A stretch of 64,000 nt of DNA from Hymenobacter gelipurpurascens (GTDB taxonomy: Bacteria > Bacteroidota > Bacteroidia > Cytophagales > Hymenobacteraceae), in assembly GCF_900187375.1 (NCBI RefSeq), contig NZ_FYEW01000004.1:62001-126000 (forward strand), given 5' to 3'. The notes under the pieces were generated by a model. That model was not told the origin of the DNA and did no database searches. It saw only the letters and a list, made by a program, of their open reading frames with translations. This document shows, in pieces, positions 7,903-16,811 of this stretch (position 1 is its first letter; each line of letters begins with the position of its first letter). The translations under genes were made by a program, and so were the position numbers.

Positions 7903-9067
7903 GATGAGCCTATATTTACTACGGTAAAAGCAGAGGGCCTACTACTAAATCCTTAGTTTTGATATTGGTTACCAAGGCTTATTACCTTCTTTTATAACTT
8001 GTATTATCCAGCTAAAATAATACTTTGTATTTTTGGGCTATCAATGATGGAATAGACGGTATAAGGACCAATTAAGCGCCTAAACAAGCGGTATATATTG
8101 GTCTAAAAAGGGATTTGCAAAATATAGTTTTTGTGCTTTTTTAGACTCCCAATATCCTCCTTCTGGCAGTATTATATACCCCCGCCATCCTGATATACTA
8201 TTGCTTTATATCCCCACCCGACTGGGGCTTGAACTTGTAGCAAAAGGAAAACAGCTAATCCACCATGCGGGCTTCACTCCGAATTTGCTCGACGAGGCGG
8301 GCGTCGCGAATATCGAGCTCCGCGAGTTGCTGCCGCGCCAGCTGCTAATAGCCCAACTACTCTGCATAACTGATCCGTACCCTCTAACTCTAGTGGGCCG
8401 AAAAGCCCCTAATCGGGAAAGGAAAGGTTTTATAAGTCAGCTTATCTATTTCCACAACCTCCGCGACCAGCTGCCAAATACTCCCAAAGCGAGCGGTATA
8501 GACGTCGCAACAGGGAAAGGAAAGATATTATAAGTCCATTGCGAGCTTCTGACTAACCTTTCACGATCCGAAAGGAAAGGTTTTATAAGCCAGCCGAGAA
8601 TTTTGAGTCAGGTTTGCGCTACTCTTTCATCAGCCAAAAGGAAAGGTTTTATAAGTCCAATACCTATCCTGTACTACTACAAAGCCTGTACCTCTACTTT
8701 CCTTGCGTACTTTTTACTTTACCCCATAAGGCGCCTTAAAGACAAGTGCGCCTTTAAGGCACTAGTGCAAGTAAGAACGACAGGCGCTAAGGAACTTGGG
8801 CAAACCCCGCTGATTATGGCCCTATCATGTGGCGATGAAATACAACCAGAAAATATCGGCTGAGAAGAATTTAGGCTTTCCATTGCGGGCAACCTAAAGC
8901 CAGTAGAGGGATACCATCCGGCGAGTTGACTTACCATTTCTATCCTTTGGATCCACACAGGTGTCGGGATGGATACCCAAAATCTGCCCTAGATGGCTTA
9001 ATAACGCTACTTGACAAAGTAGCAGCAAAGAGTACCTGCGAACTTGAGGCGCTAGACGGTTGCCGGC
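7903..9067. other. Gene-poor, AT-richer tract with repeats
   Basis: Between the doubtful frame ending at 7902 and umuC no frame on either strand looks like a gene: the open stretches are short and cross the repeats. The tract holds the four-copy 21-bp repeat (8417-8658), an inverted repeat CCTTAAAG/CTTTAAGG near 8732-8757, and the palindrome GCACTAGTGC directly after it. Base composition is clearly lower in GC than the flanks, which suggests acquired or degenerate DNA. Confidence 0.5.
8417..8658 (+). repeat. Four interspersed copies of a 21-bp direct repeat
   Basis: Consensus AAAGGAAAGGTTTTATAAGTC. Copies begin at 8418, 8516, 8571 and 8637. Copies 1 and 4 are identical over the consensus, copy 3 differs at the last positions, and copy 2 reads AGATATT in the middle. 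Spacing is irregular (98, 55 and 66 bp) and the intervening sequences are unrelated. The copies have no internal symmetry, and spacer lengths of about 33-77 bp vary too much for a CRISPR array. No cas gene is present. Confidence 0.8.
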
Positions 9068-10366
9068 TTAGCCGACCAGCAACAAATCCTCCAGCCGGGT
9101 GGTGTAATGCGGCGTGCGCCACTGCGCCTGCCCTTCCCATGGTGCCCTTAGCTGGCCCGGCGGTAGCACCAGGGAGGCCAGCTTGACAGTGCCTTTGCCA
9201 AAGCGGCGGTTCAGGGAGTCGAGCTCGGCCATGAGCTTTGCCCGCTTCTCCGATGCTGGGGCGGCTTCGAATAGGGTGAGCTGGATTTGCCCTTCCGGCT
9301 CCAGGCCGTCGAGTATTACGCCCGCTTTGGTGTAGCGGGTGCCCGGTCGCCAAAGCTTCTTGAGCGCCGCCCGGGCGTGACGGACTAATTCCACGGTATC
9401 GTTGGTGGCCATCGGCAGGGTGAGCACCGCGGAGGCCGAGTAGGGCGGAGCTTCCAGCCCGTAGCGGCTCTTGCTTAGGAATACGGTGAGCAGGTGGGCC
9501 GCGTCGCCCTGCCGGCGCAGCTTCTCGGCCGCGCGCGAAGCAAACGCGCTGATGGCGGCCGTGACATCGGGGAACTCGGTCAGGGGCCGGCCGAAGGTAC
9601 GCGAGCAGCACAAACTACGGCGCGAAAGCGTGCCGTCTTCGCTCGGGGCCAGGCCCTGGCAGGGAGTACCCTGCAGCTCGCGCACCAGCCGGGCACCCAC
9701 GACCCCACCCAGGTGCTTGCGGGCAAAAGCTTCCGAGCAGCCAGCCAGCCCGGCCGCGGTCGTGATGCCCGCCGCGTAGAGCTTCTGGGCGTACTGCCGG
9801 CCAATGCCCCAGACATCTTCCACGGCCACCTGCTCCAAGGCCCAGCGGCGGCGCTCATCCGTATCCAGGTGGCAGACTCCCCCCATGTCCGGGCTTTTCT
9901 TCGCCAGGCGGTTGGCCAGCTTGGCGAGGGTCTTGGTGGGCGCGATGCCCACGCAGGTGGGGATGCCCGTGCGGGCCAGCACGTTGGCCCGGACATCGCG
10001 AGCGAAACTGTCCAGGCTGCTCACCACGAAGCGCTCCATGCCGTGCAAATCCAGAAAGGCCTCATCGATCGAGTAGATTTCCACCGCGGGCGCTACCTGG
10101 CTCAGGTACCACATCACCCGGCGCGACATATCCCCGTACAGGGCGTAGTTGCTGGAAAAGACGGCCACCTGGTGCTGCTCCAACAGGGGCTTGACCTGAA
10201 AATACGGGTCGCCCATCTGCAGGCCCAGCGCCTTGGCTTCGCTGCTGCGGGAAATCAGGCAGCCGTCATTGTTGCTGAGCACGACCACGGGCCGGTCTTC
10301 GAGCCGGGGTTGGAAAACCCGCTCGCAGCTCACGTAGAAGTTGTTGCAGTCCACTAAGGCAAACAT
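9068..10366 (-). CDS. umuC: DNA polymerase V catalytic subunit UmuC (Y-family)
   Basis: Error-prone Y-family translesion polymerase, 432 residues, full length for UmuC. The N-terminus [18 protein letters not shown] carries the first metal-binding Asp; the palm motif [10 protein letters not shown] carries the second acidic pair. Helix-hairpin-helix and little-finger regions follow. I chose ATG 10366, which lies 2 nt after the umuD stop; the open frame upstream of it has no homology and overlaps umuD. Translational coupling to umuD is very likely. It should act with the self-cleaved UmuD dimer during DNA damage. Confidence 0.95.
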   Translation of the reverse strand: MFALVDCNNFYVSCERVFQPRLEDRPVVVLSNNDGCLISRSSEAKALGLQMGDPYFQVKPLLEQHQVAVFSSNYALYGDMSRRVMWYLSQVAPAVEIYSIDEAFLDLHGMERFVVSSLDSFARDVRANVLARTGIPTCVGIAPTKTLAKLANRLAKKSPDMGGVCHLDTDERRRWALEQVAVEDVWGIGRQYAQKLYAAGITTAAGLAGCSEAFARKHLGGVVGARLVRELQGTPCQGLAPSEDGTLSRRSLCCSRTFGRPLTEFPDVTAAISAFASRAAEKLRRQGDAAHLLTVFLSKSRYGLEAPPYSASAVLTLPMATNDTVELVRHARAALKKLWRPGTRYTKAGVILDGLEPEGQIQLTLFEAAPASEKRAKLMAELDSLNRRFGKGTVKLASLVLPPGQLRAPWEGQAQWRTPHYTTRLEDLLLVG

Positions 10367-10368
10367 GG

Positions 10369-10836
10369 CTAGTCGCGGGTGCGCAGTAGGGCCGTGAGCT
10401 TGCCGGGCACTAGCTCGTGCAGCACGTGCGTGACCACCCCCCAGATGCGCACGTCCCCCGCATCGCGGATCTCCCAGGGCTGGTAGTCGGGGTTCTCGGG
10501 CTTCAGCCACCAGGTGCCGTGCTCGCACACCAGGCGTTTAACGGTGCATTCGCCTTCCACCACGGCCACCACGATATGGTTATGGTCGGCCTCTAATTGC
10601 TTGTCCACCGCCAGCAGGTCCCCCTCGTGAATCTCGGCATCTCGCATGCTCTCCCCGCTCACGCGTACCAGGTAGGTGGCGTCCGGGTGGCGCAGCAGCA
10701 GGCGGTTAAGATCAAACAACTCATCGGTATGATCCGAGGCCGGGGAGGGAAAGCCTGCCGATACCGCGCAGCTGAAGAGCGGCAGGAAAAATAAGGTATC
10801 GGAGTCGTGAACGGGGATTAAATCAATGTTGCGCAT
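10369..10836 (-). CDS. umuD: UmuD-like self-cleaving S24 peptidase
   Basis: 155 residues from ATG 10836 ([15 protein letters not shown]). The LexA/UmuD fold is recognisable: a cleavage site [11 protein letters not shown] (Ala27-Gly28), the nucleophile Ser63 in [10 protein letters not shown], and the general-base lysine of ECTVKRL at about residue 100. RecA-stimulated self-cleavage converts UmuD to the active form that binds UmuC. It has no DNA-binding domain, so it is not LexA itself. It stands first in the umuDC operon behind the tandem palindromes at 10876-10912. Confidence 0.93.
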   Translation of the reverse strand: MRNIDLIPVHDSDTLFFLPLFSCAVSAGFPSPASDHTDELFDLNRLLLRHPDATYLVRVSGESMRDAEIHEGDLLAVDKQLEADHNHIVVAVVEGECTVKRLVCEHGTWWLKPENPDYQPWEIRDAGDVRIWGVVTHVLHELVPGKLTALLRTRD

Positions 10837-10860
10837 AGGAGGCAGACGAGGGCGGACCCG

Positions 10861-10912
10861 CAAGTATACGGACTGCTAATTTTATTAGGCAATAAATAAC
10901 TAATTTTATTAG
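10861..10912 (-). promoter_or_regulatory. umuDC promoter with two identical palindromic operators
   Basis: CTAATTTTATTAG occurs at 10876-10888 and again at 10900-10912, 24 bp apart. Each copy is a perfect CTAAT-TTT-ATTAG palindrome. On the minus strand TATACTTG (10861-10868) differs by one base from the Bacteroidota -7 consensus TAnnTTTG. The first palindrome abuts and would overlap the region recognised by sigma. This is the layout of a repressed damage-inducible promoter; the repressor is not encoded nearby. Confidence 0.65.
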
Positions 10913-10983
10913 CCGCTTGTTGCCTGTCTGCCGCCCTCCCCAGGCTTTCCTTGGGAAGGCGGTTCACCTAACGCCCCGTTCTA

Positions 10984-11280
10984 GTGCCTGTTGTTTCTTC
11001 CTCCCGTCCTCTGCTGGGCGTGCACTTGCTGGATGCGAGTGCCGACCCGCTGGTTTTCGTTTTTCAGCGCGATCAGGCGGGTACACATCCGGCGCCGATT
11101 GCCATCTCCCGCCATGCCTGGCAGCTGCTGGGCCCGACCCAGGCCGTGGACTACGTGGTGGACCGCTACCTGCTGGAGCACCCCGCGGAGCCAGAGCGGG
11201 TGGGCCGTGGCCTGGTTCACTTCTGCGTGCGTTATGCTCTGGAGCGCGGGGGAGCGGCGCCCGGCCCGGTGGCCGCCTAA
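10984..11280 (+). CDS. Hypothetical 98-residue protein
   Basis: Frame opening with GTG at 10984 and ending at 11280. Codons are GC-ending as in real genes nearby and the translation has no low-complexity bias. It reads like a small globular protein, with ISRHAWQLLGPTQAVDYVVD and a C-terminal helix GRGLVHFCVRYALERG. I recognise no domain. It is divergent from umuD, with about 150 bp holding the palindromic promoter region between them. Other frames here are also open, so coding is likely but not proven. Confidence 0.45.
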   Translation: MPVVSSSRPLLGVHLLDASADPLVFVFQRDQAGTHPAPIAISRHAWQLLGPTQAVDYVVDRYLLEHPAEPERVGRGLVHFCVRYALERGGAAPGPVAA

Positions 11281-11292
11281 GCGGCCCGAGCG

Positions 11293-11475
11293 CTAGTTTG
11301 TCGGCCCGGTATCCACCCTTGCTTCCACCGTGGCCTGCACGGCTGGTGCTACGGCCGAGAGCAGATCCAGACCGGTAGACGCCTCCAGGGCGTCTACGCT
11401 GGTGAGATATTGGTCCCAACTGGCGCTAACCGTATTATCGTTAGGCGTATCCACGGCAATGATACGGGTGCTGGT
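11293..11475 (-). pseudogene. C-terminal fragment of a DNA/RNA non-specific endonuclease (NUC1 type)
   Basis: On the minus strand the frame reads STRIIAVDTPND, then SWDQYLTSVDALEASTGLD, then LLSAVAPAVQATVEARVDTG, ending PTN-stop at 11293. This is the standard C-terminal block of secreted NUC1 endonucleases (IAVDxPN, then SVDALExxTGxDxLSAV). The catalytic DRGH region and the signal peptide are absent; upstream the reading frame breaks and no start remains. It is a dead 3-prime end left by deletion, close to the left end of the TerY module. Confidence 0.7.
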
Positions 11476-11655
11476 CGGCCACGGCCCATAGCCACTTATC
11501 GCCCAGACTGGTCAAGCTAGGGGCAGTGCCGGGCAGCAGCAGGCCCAGGCGAGAAGTCGGGTGCTTGAGAATAGAGGGTTTGGCCAAGTACTGCGTAGGC
11601 AAGGGCAGCTCCCAAACCTTGCCCAAGGGCCTGCGTTAAAGATTTCAATTGCCAA

Positions 11656-11693
11656 TTTTTTGAGAATAGCGTTTCATAGATGTTTCTCAAAAA
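11656..11693. promoter_or_regulatory. 10-bp inverted repeat upstream of terY
   Basis: TTTTTGAGAA (within 11656-11666) is mirrored by TTCTCAAAAA (11684-11693) with a 17-nt spacer. It lies about 130 bp before the terY start in an AT-rich stretch. Possible operator or hairpin of the terY promoter region; no binding protein can be named. Confidence 0.35.
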
Positions 11694-11820
11694 TGACGCT
11701 TGTAATAAAGCAGGTAGTGTAAGAGACATTTACTTAAGGAGAACTGACTGATGTTTCTGTCTTGTGCAAGCCGCTACTATTGCTGAGTTTATCACCAAAA
11801 ACATTTCAAACCTTAAAACG

Positions 11821-12459
11821 ATGAGGAGACTACCCGTCTATTTATTATTGGACACCTCTGGTTCCATGACCGGAGAGCCCATTGAAGCAGTTAAAAATGG
11901 GGTTCAGGTCATGATCAGTTCGTTGCGGCAGAATCCGCAGGCTATTGAGACTGCCTTCATCAGCATCATCACCTTTGACAGTGAGGCCAAACAAGTCGTG
12001 CCGTTAACCGACCTGGCCTCGTTTCAGATGGTGGACATCCGCGCTACCGGCACTACCAGCCTAGGGGAGGCCCTGAAGTTGGTTTCCACCTGCATGGACA
12101 ATGAGGTTACTAAAACCACGGCGGAGCAAAAAGGCGACTGGAAACCCCTGGTGTTCATCATGACGGATGGTATTCCCACCGATGACTGGCAGCTAGGTCT
12201 GGAAGAATTCAGAAAGCGGAAAACCGCCTTTACCGTGGCCTGCGCTGCGGGTAGCGCCGCCGATTCGGCGTTGTTAAAGCAGATCACGGAAAATGTCGTC
12301 AGCTTGGATACCGCCGACAGCCAAAGCATTGCCAAGTTCTTTACCTGGGTAAGTGCCTCCATCGGCGTTTCCTCAACTAAAGTCGAGGATGGCGGCCAGG
12401 AAGTGACCGGTATGGGAGAGCTACCCCCGCCTCCGGCGGAGCTGAACATAGTTACGTAA
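11821..12459 (+). CDS. terY: TerY-like von Willebrand factor A (vWA) domain protein
   Basis: Cytoplasmic vWA protein, 212 residues, with no signal peptide. It opens MRRLPVYLLLDTSGSM, so the metal-binding MIDAS motif DxSGS is at residues 11-15; the later MIDAS residues are in ATGTTSLGEAL and MTDGIPTD. I prefer ATG 11821 to a GTG at 11764 because TerY homologues begin at this point. In TerY-P systems the vWA protein works with a PP2C phosphatase and a kinase; exactly those genes follow. A strong hairpin terminator after the gene (12481-12526) suggests that TerY is made in excess of the downstream proteins. Confidence 0.88.
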   Translation: MRRLPVYLLLDTSGSMTGEPIEAVKNGVQVMISSLRQNPQAIETAFISIITFDSEAKQVVPLTDLASFQMVDIRATGTTSLGEALKLVSTCMDNEVTKTTAEQKGDWKPLVFIMTDGIPTDDWQLGLEEFRKRKTAFTVACAAGSAADSALLKQITENVVSLDTADSQSIAKFFTWVSASIGVSSTKVEDGGQEVTGMGELPPPPAELNIVT

Positions 12460-12480
12460 GCCATTCGCACCTCACTTGGC

Positions 12481-12526
12481 AAGGAAGAGGCTGGAAGACA
12501 TCTTCATCAGCCTCTTCCTTGTTTTC
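12481..12526 (+). terminator. Terminator or attenuator between terY and the PP2C gene
   Basis: Perfect 13-bp stem AAGGAAGAGGCTG (12481-12493) with CAGCCTCTTCCTT (12508-12520). The 14-nt loop can itself form GAAGA/TCTTC. The sequence GTTTTC follows. Transcription of the phosphatase gene at 12658 must read through this or use its own promoter within 12530-12657. Confidence 0.7.
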
Positions 12527-12657
12527 TGAAGCACATTGCCCAGCGATAAAACCCGATCAGGCAGCTCAAGACTACCCGGCAAGCTGGAGCGCCAAAAGGG
12601 GGACTACGCGGGAGTACCCCGAAAAAGAGTTTAAAAACAGTAAGCACAACAGTAGGA

Positions 12658-14064
12658 ATGGCCGATGCAAAACAACTGGTGACTGATCTTTTCAAAAGCA
12701 ACGGCATACTCATTCCAGAGCACCGGATGAAGTTGTTCGACCACTTTTTACAGGAAGAACAGAACCTTGCCATTCTCTACCAACTCAGCAAAAACCAGGA
12801 ACAACTCATGGCTAATTGGAAAACCGAAGAGAGAATAGCTGAGATCCTGCACCAGCCCATTCGTATTCCAAATGCTACCGTGGGTAAGCCCTATGCGGCT
12901 CCCTTTGACTTCGAGCAGTATGGTTGGAACGACCTTATCGCCTTCCGAATAGAAGGTCTTGAAGCTCTGGGGCTAGCCTATAGCGCCGAAAACAACCAGA
13001 TTACCGGGGTTCCCACCCAAAGCGGCGACCTCGAGTTTTCGGTTTACTTCAAAGTGGAAGGACAGCCGGAGGACGCGCCCTTCCACCAAAAAGACTTGCT
13101 GCTCATCATCAACCCCGATCCGAAGAGCCTCTGGAAAAACCTGGAGAGCGACAAAAACGACCCCTACTGGAAGGAAGACGAGGTTACCTTGTTTTCTCCC
13201 CTAGGCGACCGGCACCTGCTGGTATCCTCCAAGCGCGGTCGCTCCCATGCCAATGTGGGCTCGTTCCGCGAAGATGACTTTGCGTTCAAGGAGCTGCCCA
13301 ATGGCTGGAACGTTGTGGTGGTGTCAGATGGGGCCGGGAGTGCAAAGCTGGCCCGAAAAGGCTCTGCGCTGGCCTGTGCCGGCGTGGTCAACTATTTTCA
13401 GGAGCCCGCCGCCGTAGAAAGCATGGCCGAGTTTGACGACTTAGTACAACAGCACGCGAGCCAGACCGGCGAAGACACCCTGAAAAACCTCAACCATTTC
13501 GTCTACAACAACCTGGGCAAAGCGGCTTTTCAGGTGCATAAGCAACTGGAAAGCTTCGCCAAGGCGCAGGACATCACGTTGAAAGATTTGAGCAGTACGC
13601 TCATCTTTACCCTGTTCAAGAAGTACGACGTAGGCTACGCCTTGCTTTCCTTTGGCGTAGGCGATTGCCCCATTGCCGTGCTCAGCAAAGACGTGACCGA
13701 GGTGACTCTCATGAACTGGATTGACGTGGGCGAGTTCGGGGGGGGGACCCGGTTTATTACCATGCCCGAGATTTTCCAGAATGAAAAGTTCTCCACCCGC
13801 TTTGGGTTTAAACTGCTGGATGACTTCTCGTACCTGTTCATGATGTCGGATGGCATCTATGACCCGAAGTTCGTGGTGGAGGCCAGCCTGCCGGACATTG
13901 CCAAGTGGCAGGAGTTTCTGGCTGATTTAAAGGGGCAGAATGAGGATAAGGCCGTGGTGGAGCTGAGCACCACCAACCCCGACATTGAAGCGCAGCTCTC
14001 CAGATGGATGGATTTCTGGAGTCCCGGCAACCATGACGACCGAACCTTAGCCATTGTTTTCTAG
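12658..14064 (+). CDS. PP2C-family serine/threonine phosphatase of the TerY-P triad
   Basis: 468 residues. The N-terminal 110 residues are helical; a putative Ig-like segment follows (residues 75-145, with NQITGVPTQSGDLEFSVYF). The PP2C domain starts near residue 185 with RSHANVGSFREDDFAF, giving the first metal-binding Asp in EDD. It continues with VVVSDGAGSAKLARKGS, in place of the usual DGxGG, and ends with MSDGIYDPKF and DDRTLAIVF, which supply the remaining metal ligands. It should remove phosphate from Ser/Thr, presumably opposing the kinase encoded next (66-nt gap). This order, vWA-PP2C-kinase, is the TerY-P triad. Confidence 0.85.
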   Translation: MADAKQLVTDLFKSNGILIPEHRMKLFDHFLQEEQNLAILYQLSKNQEQLMANWKTEERIAEILHQPIRIPNATVGKPYAAPFDFEQYGWNDLIAFRIEGLEALGLAYSAENNQITGVPTQSGDLEFSVYFKVEGQPEDAPFHQKDLLLIINPDPKSLWKNLESDKNDPYWKEDEVTLFSPLGDRHLLVSSKRGRSHANVGSFREDDFAFKELPNGWNVVVVSDGAGSAKLARKGSALACAGVVNYFQEPAAVESMAEFDDLVQQHASQTGEDTLKNLNHFVYNNLGKAAFQVHKQLESFAKAQDITLKDLSSTLIFTLFKKYDVGYALLSFGVGDCPIAVLSKDVTEVTLMNWIDVGEFGGGTRFITMPEIFQNEKFSTRFGFKLLDDFSYLFMMSDGIYDPKFVVEASLPDIAKWQEFLADLKGQNEDKAVVELSTTNPDIEAQLSRWMDFWSPGNHDDRTLAIVF

Positions 14065-14130
14065 CCCTGGCCGGGCAGACAACCAGAAAACGACCCCGGA
14101 AGCAGAGCACTTACTTATAGAATTTATCCT

Positions 14131-15684
14131 GTGAGCCAAAGCAGTTCCATCACCTTTTTCAATGAGCCCGGTAAACCTGTGAAGTCGGTGCCGTCCATTA
14201 TCACGCCTGGTAAAACCTACCCGTACGTAGATAATGGCGAGCCCATGCGGGGCGGCATGAAAGACGTTTATTTCGGGCCCGATAAATCGTACGTTATTGC
14301 CTTTTACCGCGACAAGCAGGATTACAACTCCCGGGAACGGCTAAAGAAACTGGTGACCCAGTACTACGACAGCTTCTTCAACCGCGAAGGCGGCGAGTAC
14401 TACAAGGAGCTGTACTGCTGGCCTACCGACATGGTGGAAACCACCGACGGAAAAGTGGGGTTGGTGGTGCCTACCTACAACAAGAACTTCTTTTTCCAGA
14501 AAGGCTACGCCACCAGCGAGGGCATTAAAGGAAAAGAAAAGCAAGGGTTGTGGTTTGCCTCGGCCAAGTTCCGGCACCCGCAGTTTTCCTTGCGGCTGGA
14601 TGAAAGCGAGTTAGGCAACTGGCTCAGCTATTTCCAGATCTGCGTTAAAATTGCCCGGGGGGTGAAGCGCCTGCACGCCGCCGGGCTGGCCCACTCCGAT
14701 TTATCCTATAAAAACGTCCTGATTGATCCGGTCAGTAAATCGGCCACCATCATTGACATTGACGGGCTGGTAGTACCCGGATTGTACCCCCCGGATGTTA
14801 TTGGCACCGCTGACTTTATTGCCCCGGAGGTACTGGCTACTAAACACCTGGAACTGCGCGACCCTCTCCGCAAGCATGCCAACCGTACCACCGACCTGCA
14901 CGCCCTGCCGGTCATGATTTACCTGTACCTGCTTTACCGGCACCCGCTGAAAGGAGGGAAGGTCAACTCCCTGGATACGGAGCAGGATGACCTGCTTTCC
15001 ATGGGGGAAAAGGCCCTGTTTATTGAGCACCCGACGGACCACTCCAACCGACCTAAACTGGATCAGGTGTCCAAGTGGACGCTGCCCTGGGCGGATGTTG
15101 CCAAGCTACCCTACACCATCACCGGCCCCTACCTGAAGGCCTTATTTGATCAGGCCTTTGTCACCGGCCTGCACGACCCTAACCAGCGGCCTAACGCGGA
15201 CCAGTGGGAGCAGGCCCTGCTCAAGACCACGGATCTGATGCAGCCCTGCAGCAACCCTACCTGCCAGCAGAAGTGGTTTGTGTTTGATAATACCACCTCG
15301 CCCCGGTGTCCGTTCTGCGGCACGCCGGTGAAAGGCCCGCTGCCCGTGCTGGACCTGTACTTTGAGTTCAAGCCCACCGTCTGGCGCCCCGAAAATCACC
15401 GCCTCATGGTGTACAACAACCAGTACCTGTTCCAGTGGCACGTGAACCGGCACGTGGTCAGAAATGAAAAACTGACCGCCGAGCAAAAGATCCCAGTGGG
15501 GTATTTCACCTTCCACCACAATAAGTGGGTATTTGTCAACCAGAAGCTCACCTCGTTGAAAGACCTCACCGAAGACAAAGAGATCCCCGTGAACACCATG
15601 GTAGACCTCACCGACGGCAAGAAGCTCTTGCTGTCCAGTGAAGATGGCGGCCGGGTAGTGGTGATTACCATGGCCAATAAGTAA
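14131..15684 (+). CDS. Serine/threonine protein kinase with C-terminal zinc ribbon (TerY-P triad)
   Basis: 517 residues from GTG 14131. The kinase fold starts with a glycine-rich MRGGMKDVYFGPD loop and has the catalytic loop HSDLSYKNVLIDP (Asp as base, Asn for Mg) and an IDIDGLV in place of DFG; an APEVL motif closes the activation segment. So the key residues are kept. After the kinase comes a zinc ribbon, CSNPTCQQKW and CPFCGTPV (about residues 371-405), then a 100-residue beta-rich tail. Homologues in TerY-P systems are annotated as helix-hairpin-helix or kinase proteins. Substrate unknown; TerY itself or the downstream coiled-coil protein are candidates by neighbourhood. Confidence 0.85.
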   Translation: MSQSSSITFFNEPGKPVKSVPSIITPGKTYPYVDNGEPMRGGMKDVYFGPDKSYVIAFYRDKQDYNSRERLKKLVTQYYDSFFNREGGEYYKELYCWPTDMVETTDGKVGLVVPTYNKNFFFQKGYATSEGIKGKEKQGLWFASAKFRHPQFSLRLDESELGNWLSYFQICVKIARGVKRLHAAGLAHSDLSYKNVLIDPVSKSATIIDIDGLVVPGLYPPDVIGTADFIAPEVLATKHLELRDPLRKHANRTTDLHALPVMIYLYLLYRHPLKGGKVNSLDTEQDDLLSMGEKALFIEHPTDHSNRPKLDQVSKWTLPWADVAKLPYTITGPYLKALFDQAFVTGLHDPNQRPNADQWEQALLKTTDLMQPCSNPTCQQKWFVFDNTTSPRCPFCGTPVKGPLPVLDLYFEFKPTVWRPENHRLMVYNNQYLFQWHVNRHVVRNEKLTAEQKIPVGYFTFHHNKWVFVNQKLTSLKDLTEDKEIPVNTMVDLTDGKKLLLSSEDGGRVVVITMANK

Positions 15685-15765
15685 AGCCGCTAGGGTCTCA
15701 AAAGACTAGAAAGCAAAGAGAAGTGGAGAGGGAAATAACCTTACAGCTCACTAACACTTACCGAG

Positions 15766-16800
15766 ATGAAAATAAAGCCACTAGGAGTACTTGTTGTTCT
15801 TCTGATCATTGGGGCACTGGCCTATTTCGCCATCAGCCCCCGCTTATCTGGGGGCAATCAAGGCAGCGCTGACACCTCTACTACCTCGCCCAGCATTCCC
15901 GGCAGCAACCGGACCACGGGCAACACTGCGGATGAACCGGCAGCATCAACTACCACCACGACTACCCCTGCGGCCGGCACGAGCGAGGATACCCGGGAAT
16001 TCAACTACTCGCCCGAGAAACCGCAGAACGGCACGCTACGGGGAGTAGTGGAAGTCGGGGCCACGGGCTTTAACTCCTTTGTCATCAACATGGATCGCCA
16101 GAAGCGCTGGGAGATTGTCTCCAAAGATTTTGGCGAATCCCTGACCTACGAAGGGCTGGCTACTACCGAAGACATCCGAGCCGGTCTTAAAAAATACCTG
16201 GCGGCTATGTTTGACAAAGGCGTAGCGAATAGAAACATGCACTTCGTGATTTCCTCGGGCGCCCAGAAAGAACCCAAAACCGCCATCATCAGCAATGAGC
16301 TGAAGAAGATGGGGTATGTGGTGAACAATGTCACCGCCGAGCAGGAAGGCAAAATGGGCTTCACGGCCACCGTTCCGCCCGCCTTCGCCGACAATTCCTT
16401 CCTGGTCGACATTGGATCCGGGAATACCAAGATCTCCTGGCAGGAGAATGGCCGCCTGCAATCCATTGAGCTGCCCGGCGCCAAGTACTACGAAAAAGGA
16501 ATCGCCGATGAGCAGGTGTACAACCAGGTGAAAACGCTCGTGGCTAAAATACCGGCGAGCAAGCGAAATGTAGGCTTCATCCTGGGTGGGGTGCCCTTCA
16601 CCCTGGCCAAGCAACATCGCAGGGGAGAAGAAAGATATACTGTACTGAAGGCTCCTGGGGCGTACAAGGCCGCCGACAAGAAAATGGGCTCGGGCTTGAT
16701 TATTTACAAAGGCCTGGCGGAGGCGACCGGCACCGACACCTTTGTGTTTGACTGGGATGCCAACTTTACCATCGGGTTTCTGCTGAGCCTCAACCAATAA
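15766..16800 (+). CDS. Membrane-anchored Ppx/GppA-like (ASKHA fold) protein
   Basis: 344 residues. A basic MKIKP head is followed by one helix (residues 6-23), then a Ser/Thr/Pro linker (25-75) and a globular domain. The domain shows the two phosphate loops of the sugar kinase/Hsp70/actin fold as in exopolyphosphatases: VVEVGATGFNSFVIN (94-108) and LVDIGSGNTKISW (213-225). Between them lie VISSGAQKEP and NVTAEQEGKMGF, matching the SxAxR and SGEEEAxxG stretches of Ppx/GppA. By the positive-inside rule the domain lies outside the cytoplasm, which is odd for an ATP- or polyphosphate-using enzyme. The gap of 81 nt after the kinase gene puts it in the same operon. Catalytic activity is not established. 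Confidence 0.65.
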   Translation: MKIKPLGVLVVLLIIGALAYFAISPRLSGGNQGSADTSTTSPSIPGSNRTTGNTADEPAASTTTTTTPAAGTSEDTREFNYSPEKPQNGTLRGVVEVGATGFNSFVINMDRQKRWEIVSKDFGESLTYEGLATTEDIRAGLKKYLAAMFDKGVANRNMHFVISSGAQKEPKTAIISNELKKMGYVVNNVTAEQEGKMGFTATVPPAFADNSFLVDIGSGNTKISWQENGRLQSIELPGAKYYEKGIADEQVYNQVKTLVAKIPASKRNVGFILGGVPFTLAKQHRRGEERYTVLKAPGAYKAADKKMGSGLIIYKGLAEATGTDTFVFDWDANFTIGFLLSLNQ

Positions 16801-16811
16801 GTTATCTTCCG

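Noticed and set aside
8417..8658. CRISPR array
   Set aside because: Repeats are 21 bp, not palindromic, and the gaps vary between about 33 and 77 bp. No cas genes in the window.
8201..8863. Plus-strand frames of 86-110 residues across the repeat tract
   Set aside because: They run through the 21-bp repeats, have no recognisable domain and no coding bias.
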